From Micromonospora nigra (GTDB taxonomy: Bacteria; Actinomycetota; Actinomycetes; Mycobacteriales; Micromonosporaceae), in assembly GCF_900091585.1 (NCBI RefSeq), contig NZ_FMHT01000002.1:55101-119100 (forward strand): 64,000 nucleotides of DNA, read 5' to 3'. Below are positions 42,725 through 50,567 of the stretch, in pieces. Both the position numbers and the translations under genes were made by a program. The notes below the pieces were generated by a model, which worked only from the letters and a program-made list of their open reading frames with translations, did not search any database and was not told the DNA's origin. The stretch's first letter is position 1. Every line of letters starts with the position of its first letter.

Positions 42725-43443
42725 CGTGGCCCTTCTCTTTCGGGTGATGCCGGCGGCATCGGTTGGTGGGAGCGGATCCACGCGGCGGTGCCGGGCAGGT
42801 CATGGCTCGCCCAGAGCAACGACCCGGGGACGACACCGTTGGCGCCGGCTGCGGCGAGCGCCGCGACGGTGTCCTGGCGGATGCCGCCGTCAGCGATGAT
42901 GGGGATTGCCTGCTGCTGGGCGTCCAGTAGCCGCCGCATCGCGGTGATCCGGGCCAGGGCGGCAGGCTGCATGGTGGTGCCCTTGGTGCCCAGCGGGGTG
43001 CCGATCAGCACGATCGCGTCGGCCTTGGCGAGCAGACCACGGATGTTTCTGGGGTCGGTGTCGAGCATCAGCGCGATCCCCGCTGCCCGTCCGGCGTCGT
43101 GAATGGCGCGAACGGCCTCGGCTGCGCCCGTGGCTTCCGCGTGCACGGTGATCAGGTCGGCGCCTGCGTCAGCGAAGGCGCACGCGAGCCGGGTCGGTCG
43201 GTGCGCCATCAGGTGCACGTGCAGCGGCCGATCGGTGTACGGCCGGACCGCGCGGATGAGGTCGGGGAAGAACAGCGGCTCCGGAATGAAGTGGGTGTCG
43301 GAGGCGTCGATGTGCAGCAGGTCGGCGTGCGGGCTGATCCGGGCGGCCTCAGCACCGAGCGCGGACAGGTCAGCCGACCAGAGGGACACATCCAGCAACA
43401 GCCGGTCGTCCGGCAACGCATCGAGAAAAGACGGCATTCTCAT
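42721..43443 (-). CDS. ribulose-phosphate 3-epimerase-like protein
   Basis: A 240-residue TIM-barrel protein of the RPE family: LLDVSLWSADL, LLHIDASDTHFIPEPLFF (with His/Asp metal site), PLHVHLMAHRP and IIADGGIRQDT signatures (quoted in parts). Expected to interconvert ribulose 5-phosphate and xylulose 5-phosphate, or a related sugar. ATG 43443 overlaps the stop of the upstream kinase. The palindrome encodes MPPASP at the extreme C-terminus. Confidence 0.82.
   Translation of the reverse strand: MRMPSFLDALPDDRLLLDVSLWSADLSALGAEAARISPHADLLHIDASDTHFIPEPLFFPDLIRAVRPYTDRPLHVHLMAHRPTRLACAFADAGADLITVHAEATGAAEAVRAIHDAGRAAGIALMLDTDPRNIRGLLAKADAIVLIGTPLGTKGTTMQPAALARITAMRRLLDAQQQAIPIIADGGIRQDTVAALAAAGANGVVPGSLLWASHDLPGTAAWIRSHQPMPPASPEREGPR
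42746..42760 (+). repeat. dispersed palindrome core
   Basis: GATGCCGGCGGCATC, in frame at the C-terminus of the RPE-like protein (MPPAS). Confidence 0.88.
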
Positions 43444-44240
43444 CTGCCCCCCGGTGCGGTCGCGGACAGCGGTGCGGCCCGCAGCACGCCGAGGAGCCGG
43501 CCGGTGATCTCTTCGGCCACATCCCCGGCCGCCCGCAGCCCGACCCGCACGCGGGCCACCTGGTCCTTGTGGCCGGCAAGGACCTGCCGGTAGGCGGCGG
43601 TGTACCGGGGCAGGAACAGCAGTCGTTCGATGGCGGCAGGATCGCCGCCCCCGCGACCCCGGGCGATGGCGCGCTCGCGGGCCAGCGGCCACGGCGTGTC
43701 GAGGTACACCGGCACGTCTGGTTCGCAGAACCACGGCGCGACCACGGCCCGCAGATGTTGCAGTGTGCGGGCGGGATCGGTGTCGGGGGCGGTCTCGGTG
43801 AGCACCGCGAGCGCCCAGGCGAGCTTGGAGTAGACGCCGTGGTCGACGAGGACCACGTCAGCTGCGGCCAGGGCGGGCCGGAAGCAGCTGACGTGGTGAT
43901 GGGCCTCGCGGCACAGGCGCAGCAGCACGTCGATGGTGCTGTGGTGGGGCATGGCGTACCCGCCGAGCCCGGTGCGCGCGCGCAGCGGCGAGCGTTCAAG
44001 AAAGGCCGACAGCCGGCCGATGCTGCCGGGCTCCCCGCCGTAGTGGATTACCTGGACGGTGAACCCGGCCCGCCGGAGCCTGGCGCCTACGAGCTGGGCC
44101 GCCGTGGTTTTGCCCGCTCCCCAGACTCCTTCGATCGTGACTAGGCGTCCCCGCGGTGACGCGATCCGCCACGTTGGTCCGGCGTGCACGTCGGTTGCCG
44201 GTGTGGTGGTGTGCGGCATGCCTGCTTCCGCCCGTGTCAT
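43440..44240 (-). CDS. thymidylate-kinase-like P-loop kinase
   Basis: A 266-residue kinase. Walker A VTIEGVWGAGKTT near residue 35, LVDHGVYSKLAWA near 130 and a PVYLDTPWPLARERAIARG lid-like segment near 172 place it in the dTMP-kinase-like group, distinct from the copy at 37067. ATGA overlaps on both sides. The third P-loop kinase of the operon. Confidence 0.75.
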   Translation of the reverse strand: MTRAEAGMPHTTTPATDVHAGPTWRIASPRGRLVTIEGVWGAGKTTAAQLVGARLRRAGFTVQVIHYGGEPGSIGRLSAFLERSPLRARTGLGGYAMPHHSTIDVLLRLCREAHHHVSCFRPALAAADVVLVDHGVYSKLAWALAVLTETAPDTDPARTLQHLRAVVAPWFCEPDVPVYLDTPWPLARERAIARGRGGGDPAAIERLLFLPRYTAAYRQVLAGHKDQVARVRVGLRAAGDVAEEITGRLLGVLRAAPLSATAPGGR

Positions 44241-45064
44241 CGGGCCGGCCGTAGGGCGGGTAGCCAGTCGTAGTCGACAGCGGGGTCACGGGTTGGTTCG
44301 TACTCCAGCCCGATCCATCCCTGGTAGCCGATGTCCTGAAGGGCGGCGAAGTAGGCCGGGTAGTCCAGCGCGCCGGAGCCGGGACGGCCGCGGCCAGGGT
44401 CGTCGGCTACCTGCACGTGGGCGATGCGGGCCGCGTGCCGGTGCAGCAGCGCGGGCACGTCCTCGCCGGAGCGGCCGTGGTGGTAAAGGTCGCACAGGAA
44501 ACGGGTGTTGGTCAGGCCGGTGAGGGCGTTGACCGCTTCCGCGGCGGCCACCACCGCGGCGGCGTCGCCGAGCGGGTAGGCCGGGGCTTCCCGGGGGCTG
44601 ATGGCCTCCAGCACGATCGTGGCGCCGATTGTGTCTGCGGCAGTGGCGGCGGCGGCGAGGTTGTCGAGGGCTAGCTGGTCCTGGTGGGCGGGGTCGACGT
44701 CGGGTTTCCGGTTGCCGTACAGGGCGTTGAGGATGCGGCAGCCGGTGCGTGCGGCGAACTCAACGGCGGTGTCGATCCCGGCGAGGAACTCGCCGTGGCG
44801 GCGTGGGATTGACAGCAGCCCGCGGTCCCCGGATCGCATGTCACCTTCCACGAGGTTCATCGCGATCAGGCGCACTCCGGCGTCGTCGAGCGCGTTCTCG
44901 TAGGCGTCGACCTCCCGGTCCTCGGGGGTTGGGCTAGTGAATGGCCACCAGCACTCGACGGCGTCGAAGCCGTCGGCTGCTGCGGCGGCCGGCCGGTCCA
45001 GCAGGGGGAGGTGCCCGTAGAGGATGGATATGTTCGCGGCGAATTGCAGGCCGGAGACGTTCAC
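44237..45064 (-). CDS. sugar isomerase/epimerase TIM-barrel protein (hydroxypyruvate-isomerase-like)
   Basis: A 275-residue xylose-isomerase-like TIM barrel. FAANISILYGHLPLLDR at the N-terminus, GFDAVECWWPF, NALYGNRKPDVDP and IGLEYEPTRDP near the C-terminus match the Hyi family; the metal-binding Glu/Asp/His set (LEAISP, CDLYHHGRSG, HVQVADDPGR) is present. Probably isomerises a C3-C6 sugar or sugar acid in the pathway. GTG start at 45064; a palindrome copy lies in the 91-base gap upstream. Confidence 0.8.
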   Translation of the reverse strand: MNVSGLQFAANISILYGHLPLLDRPAAAAADGFDAVECWWPFTSPTPEDREVDAYENALDDAGVRLIAMNLVEGDMRSGDRGLLSIPRRHGEFLAGIDTAVEFAARTGCRILNALYGNRKPDVDPAHQDQLALDNLAAAATAADTIGATIVLEAISPREAPAYPLGDAAAVVAAAEAVNALTGLTNTRFLCDLYHHGRSGEDVPALLHRHAARIAHVQVADDPGRGRPGSGALDYPAYFAALQDIGYQGWIGLEYEPTRDPAVDYDWLPALRPAR

Positions 45065-45099
45065 TGCTGCTCCCAGATGGTCAGGGGTCTCGTATCGGT

Positions 45100-45114
45100 G
45101 ATGCCGGCGGCATC
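45100..45114 (+). repeat. dispersed palindrome core, intergenic
   Basis: Between queC and the sugar isomerase gene. Confidence 0.88.
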
Positions 45115-45155
45115 GGCCGATGGGTGGGGTTCGATCAGCGGCTCATCGAAGGTGG

Positions 45156-45851
45156 CTAGGGGAGCGCGCCGACGGTGGCCATGGCACGGTGGAATTCCTC
45201 GACGCGGTGTGGCGGGTAGCCGCCGCTGGCCATCGCCGGCACGTAGTAGGTGCGGATCCGGTCCCAGGTCCACGGCGGGGCGGCGAAGTGGCCGGTGATG
45301 TCGTTGTTGGTCAGCGCGATCCACCGGCGCAAGCAGCTCGGACACCGGCCGCAGTGCGTGAACGCGCTGCCTGGCGTGGCGCAGGAGAACGTCTGCAACA
45401 GGTGGTTGACGGGTAGACCGCTCTTGAGGTACCAGGCGACGATGTCCGATTTCGTCATGTTCCAAAACGGGCTGTCGACCCGGATCGGCCGGTCAACGAA
45501 TGTGGACAGCATCTCGCTCATCCGCGCGAACGCCTCGGGGCTCTTGTCGGCGGTGTGGTCGCCCTTGACGCCGACGCACCAGATCACTTCGGCGCGGAAC
45601 GCGGCGAGCATCGCGAAGAGCACGTTCCGGAACGGGATCAGGTCTCCCTGCGGCGTGGCCCAGCGGGACAGGTCGAGCTCGTTACTGATCTCCAGGTCCA
45701 TGCCGTGTGCGGCAGCAAGCGCCTGTACGGTGTCGATCTCCTGCTGCCGACCGTAATGCCCGCTGTCGAAGTACAAGGTCCGCGGTTTGCCCAGGTAGTG
45801 CCAGGCGGGGAAGGAATCCAGTCCGGCGGAGAAGAGCAGGATCTCGCTCAT
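45156..45851 (-). CDS. queC: QueC-like 7-cyano-7-deazaguanine synthase
   Basis: PP-loop ATPase that converts 7-carboxy-7-deazaguanine to preQ0. The pyrophosphate loop is LLFSAGLDSFPAWH (SAGLDS in place of SGGxDS). The zinc-binding cluster CATPGSAFTHCGRCPSC lies near residue 165. A 231-residue protein, normal length. ATG 45851 overlaps the stop of a 44-codon ORF upstream. With FolE, QueD and QueE in the same operon this completes preQ0 synthesis. Confidence 0.88.
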   Translation of the reverse strand: MSEILLFSAGLDSFPAWHYLGKPRTLYFDSGHYGRQQEIDTVQALAAAHGMDLEISNELDLSRWATPQGDLIPFRNVLFAMLAAFRAEVIWCVGVKGDHTADKSPEAFARMSEMLSTFVDRPIRVDSPFWNMTKSDIVAWYLKSGLPVNHLLQTFSCATPGSAFTHCGRCPSCLRRWIALTNNDITGHFAAPPWTWDRIRTYYVPAMASGGYPPHRVEEFHRAMATVGALP

Positions 45852-45982
45852 CTGTCACTTCCTCTGGTGGGTGCCGCTGCGATGCCGGCGGCATCAGTCC
45901 GTGGCTGGCCGGCGCCGGCGGGCGCGGATCCCAGGTGCGGTGCTCGCGGCCATCGGCTCACGTCGCGGGTCAGGGTGTCCAT
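45848..45982 (-). CDS. 44-residue peptide ORF
   Basis: Small ORF beginning MDTLTRDVSR and ending APTRGSDR. Evidence for translation: an ideal ribosome site AAGGAGG (45990-45996 on the minus strand) seven bases before the ATG, an ATGA overlap with queC, and a 13-base overlap with the aminotransferase upstream. The second half carries a palindrome copy encoding DAAGIA. No cysteine; Pro/Ala/Gly-rich. It may be only a coupling peptide, but a precursor-peptide role cannot be excluded in a cluster holding a radical SAM protein and an HPr-kinase-like protein. Confidence 0.5.
   Translation of the reverse strand: MDTLTRDVSRWPRAPHLGSAPAGAGQPRTDAAGIAAAPTRGSDR
45881..45895 (+). repeat. dispersed palindrome core
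   Basis: Inside the 44-codon ORF upstream of queC (DAAGIA). Confidence 0.88.
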
Positions 45983-47106
45983 CGGCGGGCCTCCTTCATG
46001 ATCGTTTGTGCGTAGCCGGTGATGCGCTGCTCGTCGTCGTGGTCGGTGAGGATGACGGCGAGGGTCCGGTCGACGACAGCGGCAGCGTGGGGGCAAGGCG
46101 CGGTGGTGAACGGAGCGAGCGCGGGGCGTCGATCGGCGGGGATGAGACCGAACGTGCCGACGCTGTTCGGTACCCCGCAACGGGCAAGGTGCTGGCAGAA
46201 CGCGCGGGGCTCGTCCAGGGTCACGGTTGCTAGGAAGCTGTAGCCGTTCCAGCCCCGGCGGGCGGGGACGTCGGTGACGTCAATGCCGGGGGCGCCGGTC
46301 AGCAGGTCGGCGAGCAGGCACGCTTGGTGACGACGGCGGGCGGCCAGCGTGTCGAATCGGGCGAGGTTGGCGCGGGCGAGGAGCGCGAGCGGCTCGGCGA
46401 GCCGGTAGTTGTAGCCGACCTCGGCCGGATGACCGTCTTCGGGTGGTGGCGGCTGCTGGTGGGAGCGAAAGGACCGGGCGCGTTGCGCGATGTCGTCGCG
46501 GTCGGTGAGGAGGTAGCCGCCCTCTCCGGACCAGAGCACCTTGCCGTCTTTGAGGCTGAAGCAGCCGACGTCGCCGGTGGTGCCGGCAAGTCGGCCGCCG
46601 GCGCGGCTGCCTTGCGCCTGGCAGGCGTCCTCCACGACCGCCAGGCCGTGCTCCGCCGCAGCGCGGGCGAGCCGGGCTGGGTCGCCCGGCCGACCCCACA
46701 GATGCACGGGCAGGACCGCCTTAGCCGCAGGCGTGACCTTGCGGCTGAGGTCGTCGTAGTCGAGATCGGTGCCGGTGGGGTCGCAGTCGACGAAAATCGG
46801 CCGGGCACCGGCGTGGACGACCGGGGCGACCGACATGATCACCGACAGCGCCGGGACGAGGACATCGTCGCCCGGGCCGATGTGCAGTGCGCGCAGTGCG
46901 GTGTGCAGCGCCGCAGTGCCGGAGGACACCGCGACCGCGTGCCGTACACCGGTGGTTGCGGCCAGTTCTCTCTCCAACGCCGCGCCGTGTGCACTCCCGG
47001 CAGGGTCGGGCATTCGGGTGAGCAGTCGGGCAAGGTCTGCGACGACGGCCTCGTCAAGCCCGGCGAGGTCCGGTGGCGCGGCGGTGCGCGGATACTCGGG
47101 CGTCAT
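45970..47106 (-). CDS. DegT/DnrJ/EryC1/StrS aminotransferase
   Basis: PLP-dependent sugar-type aminotransferase, 378 residues. AVAVSSGTAALHTALRAL near residue 58 (cofactor phosphate site), PVHLWGRPGD and VVEDACQAQGS near 145-165, and CFSLKDGKVLWSGEGG with the Schiff-base lysine near 187. Family members aminate keto-sugars or keto-cyclitols. Together with the isomerases nearby this suggests an amino-sugar moiety. ATG 47106 overlaps the radical SAM stop. Confidence 0.87.
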   Translation of the reverse strand: MTPEYPRTAAPPDLAGLDEAVVADLARLLTRMPDPAGSAHGAALERELAATTGVRHAVAVSSGTAALHTALRALHIGPGDDVLVPALSVIMSVAPVVHAGARPIFVDCDPTGTDLDYDDLSRKVTPAAKAVLPVHLWGRPGDPARLARAAAEHGLAVVEDACQAQGSRAGGRLAGTTGDVGCFSLKDGKVLWSGEGGYLLTDRDDIAQRARSFRSHQQPPPPEDGHPAEVGYNYRLAEPLALLARANLARFDTLAARRRHQACLLADLLTGAPGIDVTDVPARRGWNGYSFLATVTLDEPRAFCQHLARCGVPNSVGTFGLIPADRRPALAPFTTAPCPHAAAVVDRTLAVILTDHDDEQRITGYAQTIMKEARRWTP

Positions 47107-48134
47107 GACGGCACACCGGGGGGCAGGAACTGAGCGAAGCCCATCAGCGGCCACATGTTGACGCAGTCGGCGGAGAACAGGTGGCAGTCGGCGCAGGCGC
47201 CGCCGGGACCGAACAGGGTGCTGGCGCTCGCACCGCGGATCGAGCGCTGGCCGCCGCCAGCCGTGGTGGCGCGGATCTTCAAGGTGGAGGGGCAGTCCCA
47301 GACGCTGCCGTCGGGCTCGATGAAGAACAGGTCGGTCCCGCCGAAGCAGCCGGGCACGAACCCGGGAAGCTCGGCGGTGACCGCGTCCATGACCTGACCC
47401 GGGTAGCCCGGCGGGGGAAGCTGTACCGGCGGCGCGTCATACAACCGCGCGAACGCTGCGGCCAGCGCCTCGGCATCAGACGCTGTGAGCGACAGCTGCT
47501 GGTGCAGCGTGTGCTCCGGATCAAGGGCGATCGGCTGCGGCACGAAGTAGTCGCAGCCGAGCTGAGCGGCCAGGGCCGCGGTCTCGGTGACCGCGTCGAT
47601 GTTCTGCCGCGTGACCACCGAGTAGATGCCTACCCGTGGCGTCCGGCCCCCTCCGCGTGCGGTGACCAGGGCCTGGACGCCGGCCACGACGTCGCGATGG
47701 CCGTGCAGGCCGTTACGGGCCGGACGCCACCGGTCGTTGTAGCCGGCATCGGCGGAGTCGAGCGAGACGGACACGGCGTCGACCCTGGTAGCGAGGATCG
47801 CGTCGACCAGTTCCGGCCGGTTGAGCGGGATGCCGTTGGTGCACAGCACCACCTGGACACCGGCGGCCTTGATCTCGGCGACCACGTCCATGATTGGCGG
47901 CCAAATGAGCGGCTCGCCGCCGGCAAGGAAGATCCGCTCGACGCGCGATGCGCGCAGGGTCTGCACGAACGCGGCGATGGTGGCCAGGTCCAGATCGGTG
48001 CGCGCCAGGTGCGACAGCGCTCCGGGCTGACCCGGCATGGCTTGCCGGTGCTCCTCAATGGTGCCGAAGTAGCAGTAGCGGCAGCCGAGATTGCACGGCG
48101 AACGCAGCGCCCACAACAGGGAAACACCGGTCAT
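47103..48134 (-). CDS. radical SAM protein with SPASM-like C-terminus
   Basis: A 343-residue radical SAM enzyme. The [4Fe-4S] motif CNLGCRYC lies at residues 14-21, FLAGGEPLIWPP near 72. A Cys-rich C-terminus (CFGGTD, WDCPSTL, GACADCHLFSADC) suggests auxiliary iron-sulphur clusters, as in SPASM/Twitch proteins. Such enzymes modify peptides or oxidise alcohols (for example 2-deoxy-scyllo-inosamine dehydrogenases). Here it could act on the sugar, the deazapurine or the small peptide. Coupled to the aminotransferase by ATGA. Confidence 0.85.
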   Translation of the reverse strand: MTGVSLLWALRSPCNLGCRYCYFGTIEEHRQAMPGQPGALSHLARTDLDLATIAAFVQTLRASRVERIFLAGGEPLIWPPIMDVVAEIKAAGVQVVLCTNGIPLNRPELVDAILATRVDAVSVSLDSADAGYNDRWRPARNGLHGHRDVVAGVQALVTARGGGRTPRVGIYSVVTRQNIDAVTETAALAAQLGCDYFVPQPIALDPEHTLHQQLSLTASDAEALAAAFARLYDAPPVQLPPPGYPGQVMDAVTAELPGFVPGCFGGTDLFFIEPDGSVWDCPSTLKIRATTAGGGQRSIRGASASTLFGPGGACADCHLFSADCVNMWPLMGFAQFLPPGVPS

Positions 48135-48231
48135 CGCGTACCGCCCTCCGTTCCGAATTCAGTGCCCGCCAATGCGCTGTGGCCGCCGCCGCGAGAGGCG
48201 CAGGTGCGCGCAGAACGAATAGTCGCCCCGG

Positions 48232-48729
48232 TCATGCGCGCTCCCACGGAAAGATCACCCAGCCGTCGACGACGGTTCCGATGTAGGTCAGCGCCTGCCC
48301 AGGGGCCTGCGGGCGCCGCCAGTTGCCGACGTTGCAGACGAAAGTCGCAGTGCGTGTCCGTGCGGCCCCGGCGTCTCGCACCAGCTCGACGGTGCGTGCG
48401 AGGGTGTCGCCGCTGCCGGCGACATCGTCGACGATCAGCACGTCCGCGCCGGTCAGGTCGCCGAGGCTGGCCGGGTTGGCGACTTGCGGGGCGGCCGACT
48501 TCACCGCGTCGACGCCATCGGCAGTGGTGTGCAGAACTTCCACGGTGCGTACCGTGCGTACGGCGAGGGCGTGCGCGAGCAGCACTGCGGGGATGACGCC
48601 GCCGCGCAGCACGCCTACCAGCACATCGGGCACGCTGTCGGCGCGGACCTCGTCCGCGATCCGGTCGGCGGTGGCGGTGATGGCGTCCCAGCCGAGCATC
48701 GGGGGGGTGCCGTCATCGGCCACGTTCAT
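48232..48729 (-). CDS. phosphoribosyltransferase
   Basis: A 165-residue type I PRTase. The PRPP-binding motif VLIVDDVAGSGDTL lies near residue 97, with GVLRGGVIPA near 42 and a C-terminal WVIFPWE typical of purine PRTases. Within this operon it probably attaches ribose 5-phosphate to preQ0 or a derivative, as proposed for the PRTase in toyocamycin biosynthesis. ATG 48729 or GTG 48732. The start overlaps the QueE gene by about 17 bases. Confidence 0.83.
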   Translation of the reverse strand: MNVADDGTPPMLGWDAITATADRIADEVRADSVPDVLVGVLRGGVIPAVLLAHALAVRTVRTVEVLHTTADGVDAVKSAAPQVANPASLGDLTGADVLIVDDVAGSGDTLARTVELVRDAGAARTRTATFVCNVGNWRRPQAPGQALTYIGTVVDGWVIFPWERA

Positions 48730-49519
48730 CACCCCAGATCAGCACGTGCTGGCGGGTGGTGAGGTTCCAGCCGCGGGTCAGCGCGACGTCGGCCAGCCAT
48801 CGCATCCGGTCGGCGACGACACGGACACTGGTGCCCTCTGGAGACAGCCACACATCCGTCAGGCCGAACTGCTGCTGCAGGTCAGCGATCTCCCGTACGT
48901 CATCAGGGCTGGTTACCACGAATTTCCACCGCGCCTGCCCGCTGGCCTGTAGCTGCCTGATGACCTGGGGTTTAACCCGTTTGCTGTAGGGAACGGCGGA
49001 GCTTGCCAGTTTCAAGCCAGCGTTGAAGCGCGCGCCGGCCGCGATCAGTTCGGTCCCCGGATTGATGGTCGCGTTGGTCTCGATCTCCAGGGCCTTACCC
49101 AAGGCGGTTGCGCGTCGGGCGAGGGCGGTGACTGTGCCTCGGTGTAGCAGCGGTTCGCCACCAGAGACGACGACTAGACCCACCGGTGCCAGGCTGGGAT
49201 CGCCGGTGGCGGGGTCGAGCCGCACCAGCGCGTCCCAAATCTCGGCCGCGCTCATCGTCGGCGCGGCCTCCAGGTCGTGCTTGGCCGTGTTCCACGTGTA
49301 CTCGGTATCGCAGACCATCGCACCAACGGCGGGTGTGTTCGGGCGGCGCGGCATGCGCGAATACCCACAGGTCAGGTTGCACCTCATGAGGCGTACGAAC
49401 AGGGCGCGGCGGCCGAGGTTCACACCCTCTCCCTGGAAGGAATAGAAGAGGTCGGCTACCCCCACCCGCTCACCGGCCGGGGTGATCTCGGTGGGCAAGA
49501 TGGCTCTCTTCCCGGTCAC
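48713..49519 (-). CDS. queE: QueE-like 7-carboxy-7-deazaguanine synthase
   Basis: Radical SAM enzyme making 7-carboxy-7-deazaguanine. FYSFQGEGVNLGRRALFVRL opens the protein, then the cysteines: the first pair in RCNLTCGY and the third in VCDTEYTW, 18 residues later, so the motif is CX3CX18C where typical QueE proteins have CX3CX2C or CX14CX2C. VVSGGEPLLH near 130 and a lysine/aspartate-rich WKFVVTSPDD near 200 are conserved. GTG 49519 overlaps the QueD stop. 268 residues. Confidence 0.87.
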   Translation of the reverse strand: MTGKRAILPTEITPAGERVGVADLFYSFQGEGVNLGRRALFVRLMRCNLTCGYSRMPRRPNTPAVGAMVCDTEYTWNTAKHDLEAAPTMSAAEIWDALVRLDPATGDPSLAPVGLVVVSGGEPLLHRGTVTALARRATALGKALEIETNATINPGTELIAAGARFNAGLKLASSAVPYSKRVKPQVIRQLQASGQARWKFVVTSPDDVREIADLQQQFGLTDVWLSPEGTSVRVVADRMRWLADVALTRGWNLTTRQHVLIWGDERGR

Positions 49520-49947
49520 GGGACGTCCTGGCGGTATTCCGCCCAGCTGGTCGCGGTTTCGCGCACCCGCACGGCCTCGATGACCACGCCGTCCGGCAGG
49601 GCGAGATGGGCCGCGCACCAGTCGAAAAGCACGTGCGCCAGGTGCTCGCTGGTCGGCTCGACGTTGATGGCGTCATTGAGGAGGCGGTGGTCGAAGCTGC
49701 CGTCCAGGTGTCGTTTCAACGGATCGAGTTCGGCGAAGTCGACCACAAACCCCGGCCCGGTGAGCTGCCTTGAAGCGAGCGTGATCTCCACCGTGTACCG
49801 ATGCCCGTGCAGTCGGCCGCACTTATGCCCCTCGGGCAGCCCGCCCAGAAGGTGCGCTCCCTCGAACGTGAACGCCTTGCCGATTCGATAGATCCCTGGT
49901 CCGGCCACATTCATGGCGGTCGAGTTGGCCAGTGCCGGTCGGCTCAT
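49516..49947 (-). CDS. queD: QueD-like 6-carboxytetrahydropterin synthase
   Basis: Zinc enzyme of the 6-pyruvoyl-tetrahydropterin-synthase fold, 143 residues. FEGAHLLGGLPEGHKCGRLHGH carries the zinc histidines and catalytic Cys (quoted in parts), and FDHRLLND the catalytic Asp/His. Converts dihydroneopterin triphosphate to 6-carboxytetrahydropterin, the second preQ0 step. Coupled to FolE by ATGA and to QueE by GTGA. Confidence 0.9.
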   Translation of the reverse strand: MSRPALANSTAMNVAGPGIYRIGKAFTFEGAHLLGGLPEGHKCGRLHGHRYTVEITLASRQLTGPGFVVDFAELDPLKRHLDGSFDHRLLNDAINVEPTSEHLAHVLFDWCAAHLALPDGVVIEAVRVRETATSWAEYRQDVP

Positions 49948-50567
49948 GCGGTCCTGCCCGACGGCACGGCCAGATGAAAGAACTCGCTACGCGCGCCCTG
50001 GTCTTGCTGCAGTCGGCCGCGGGTGGCGACGGTGAGCGTTTCCGCGCCGGCGGCGCGGACACCACGACGGGTCATGCACAGGTGCTCAGCCACGAGGACC
50101 ACGCCGACGCCGTCGCATGCCAGCTGCTCCTCCAGGAACCCGGCGATCTGCTGCCCGAGGGTCTCCTGCACCTGCAGCCGGGCGGCGAACATCTCCACCG
50201 CCCGGGCGATCTTCGACAGGCCGGGCAGCTTCTCGCCCGGGTAAAAACCGACATGCGCGTGGCCAGAGAACGGCAGCAGGTGGTGGGCACACAGGGACGT
50301 AAACGGGATGTCGCGGGTCAGGACCAGGTCGTGTTGACCCTCGTCGTTCGGGAATGTTGTGAACGTCCACGACTGGGAGCTGAGCATCTGCACCAGGGCG
50401 TCGGCCATGCGTCGCGGGGTGATCCGGCCAACCTCGGTGTCCATTGGCACTCCGAGTGCTCTCACCAGTTGCGTGACCGCCTGTTCGACTTCCTTCCGAT
50501 CGAGCACGTCCACACCAGGGAGCACAGTGTGGACTGCGCCGTCGAGGTCGGGGAGGGTGATTGTCAC
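49944..50567 (-). CDS. folE: GTP cyclohydrolase I
   Basis: First gene of the leftward operon, 207 residues. SLCAHHLLPFSGHAHVGF and PGEKLPGLSKIAR near residue 92-120 carry the zinc Cys/His ligands (quoted in parts), with a late EHLCMTRRG. Makes dihydroneopterin triphosphate from GTP for preQ0 synthesis; presumably a dedicated copy separate from the folate one. GTG 50567 preceded by AAGGAGA on the minus strand (50572-50578). Confidence 0.92.
   Translation of the reverse strand: MTITLPDLDGAVHTVLPGVDVLDRKEVEQAVTQLVRALGVPMDTEVGRITPRRMADALVQMLSSQSWTFTTFPNDEGQHDLVLTRDIPFTSLCAHHLLPFSGHAHVGFYPGEKLPGLSKIARAVEMFAARLQVQETLGQQIAGFLEEQLACDGVGVVLVAEHLCMTRRGVRAAGAETLTVATRGRLQQDQGARSEFFHLAVPSGRTA

Noticed and set aside
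36021..50567. Dpd-type DNA modification or queuosine tRNA pathway
   Set aside because: No DpdA, TGT, QueF or QueA homologue is visible; the remaining genes fit a small-molecule product better.
36021..50567. Lasso-peptide or other classical RiPP cluster
   Set aside because: No asparagine-synthetase-like cyclase, leader peptidase, PqqD-like protein or clear precursor was found, apart from the uncertain 44-residue ORF.
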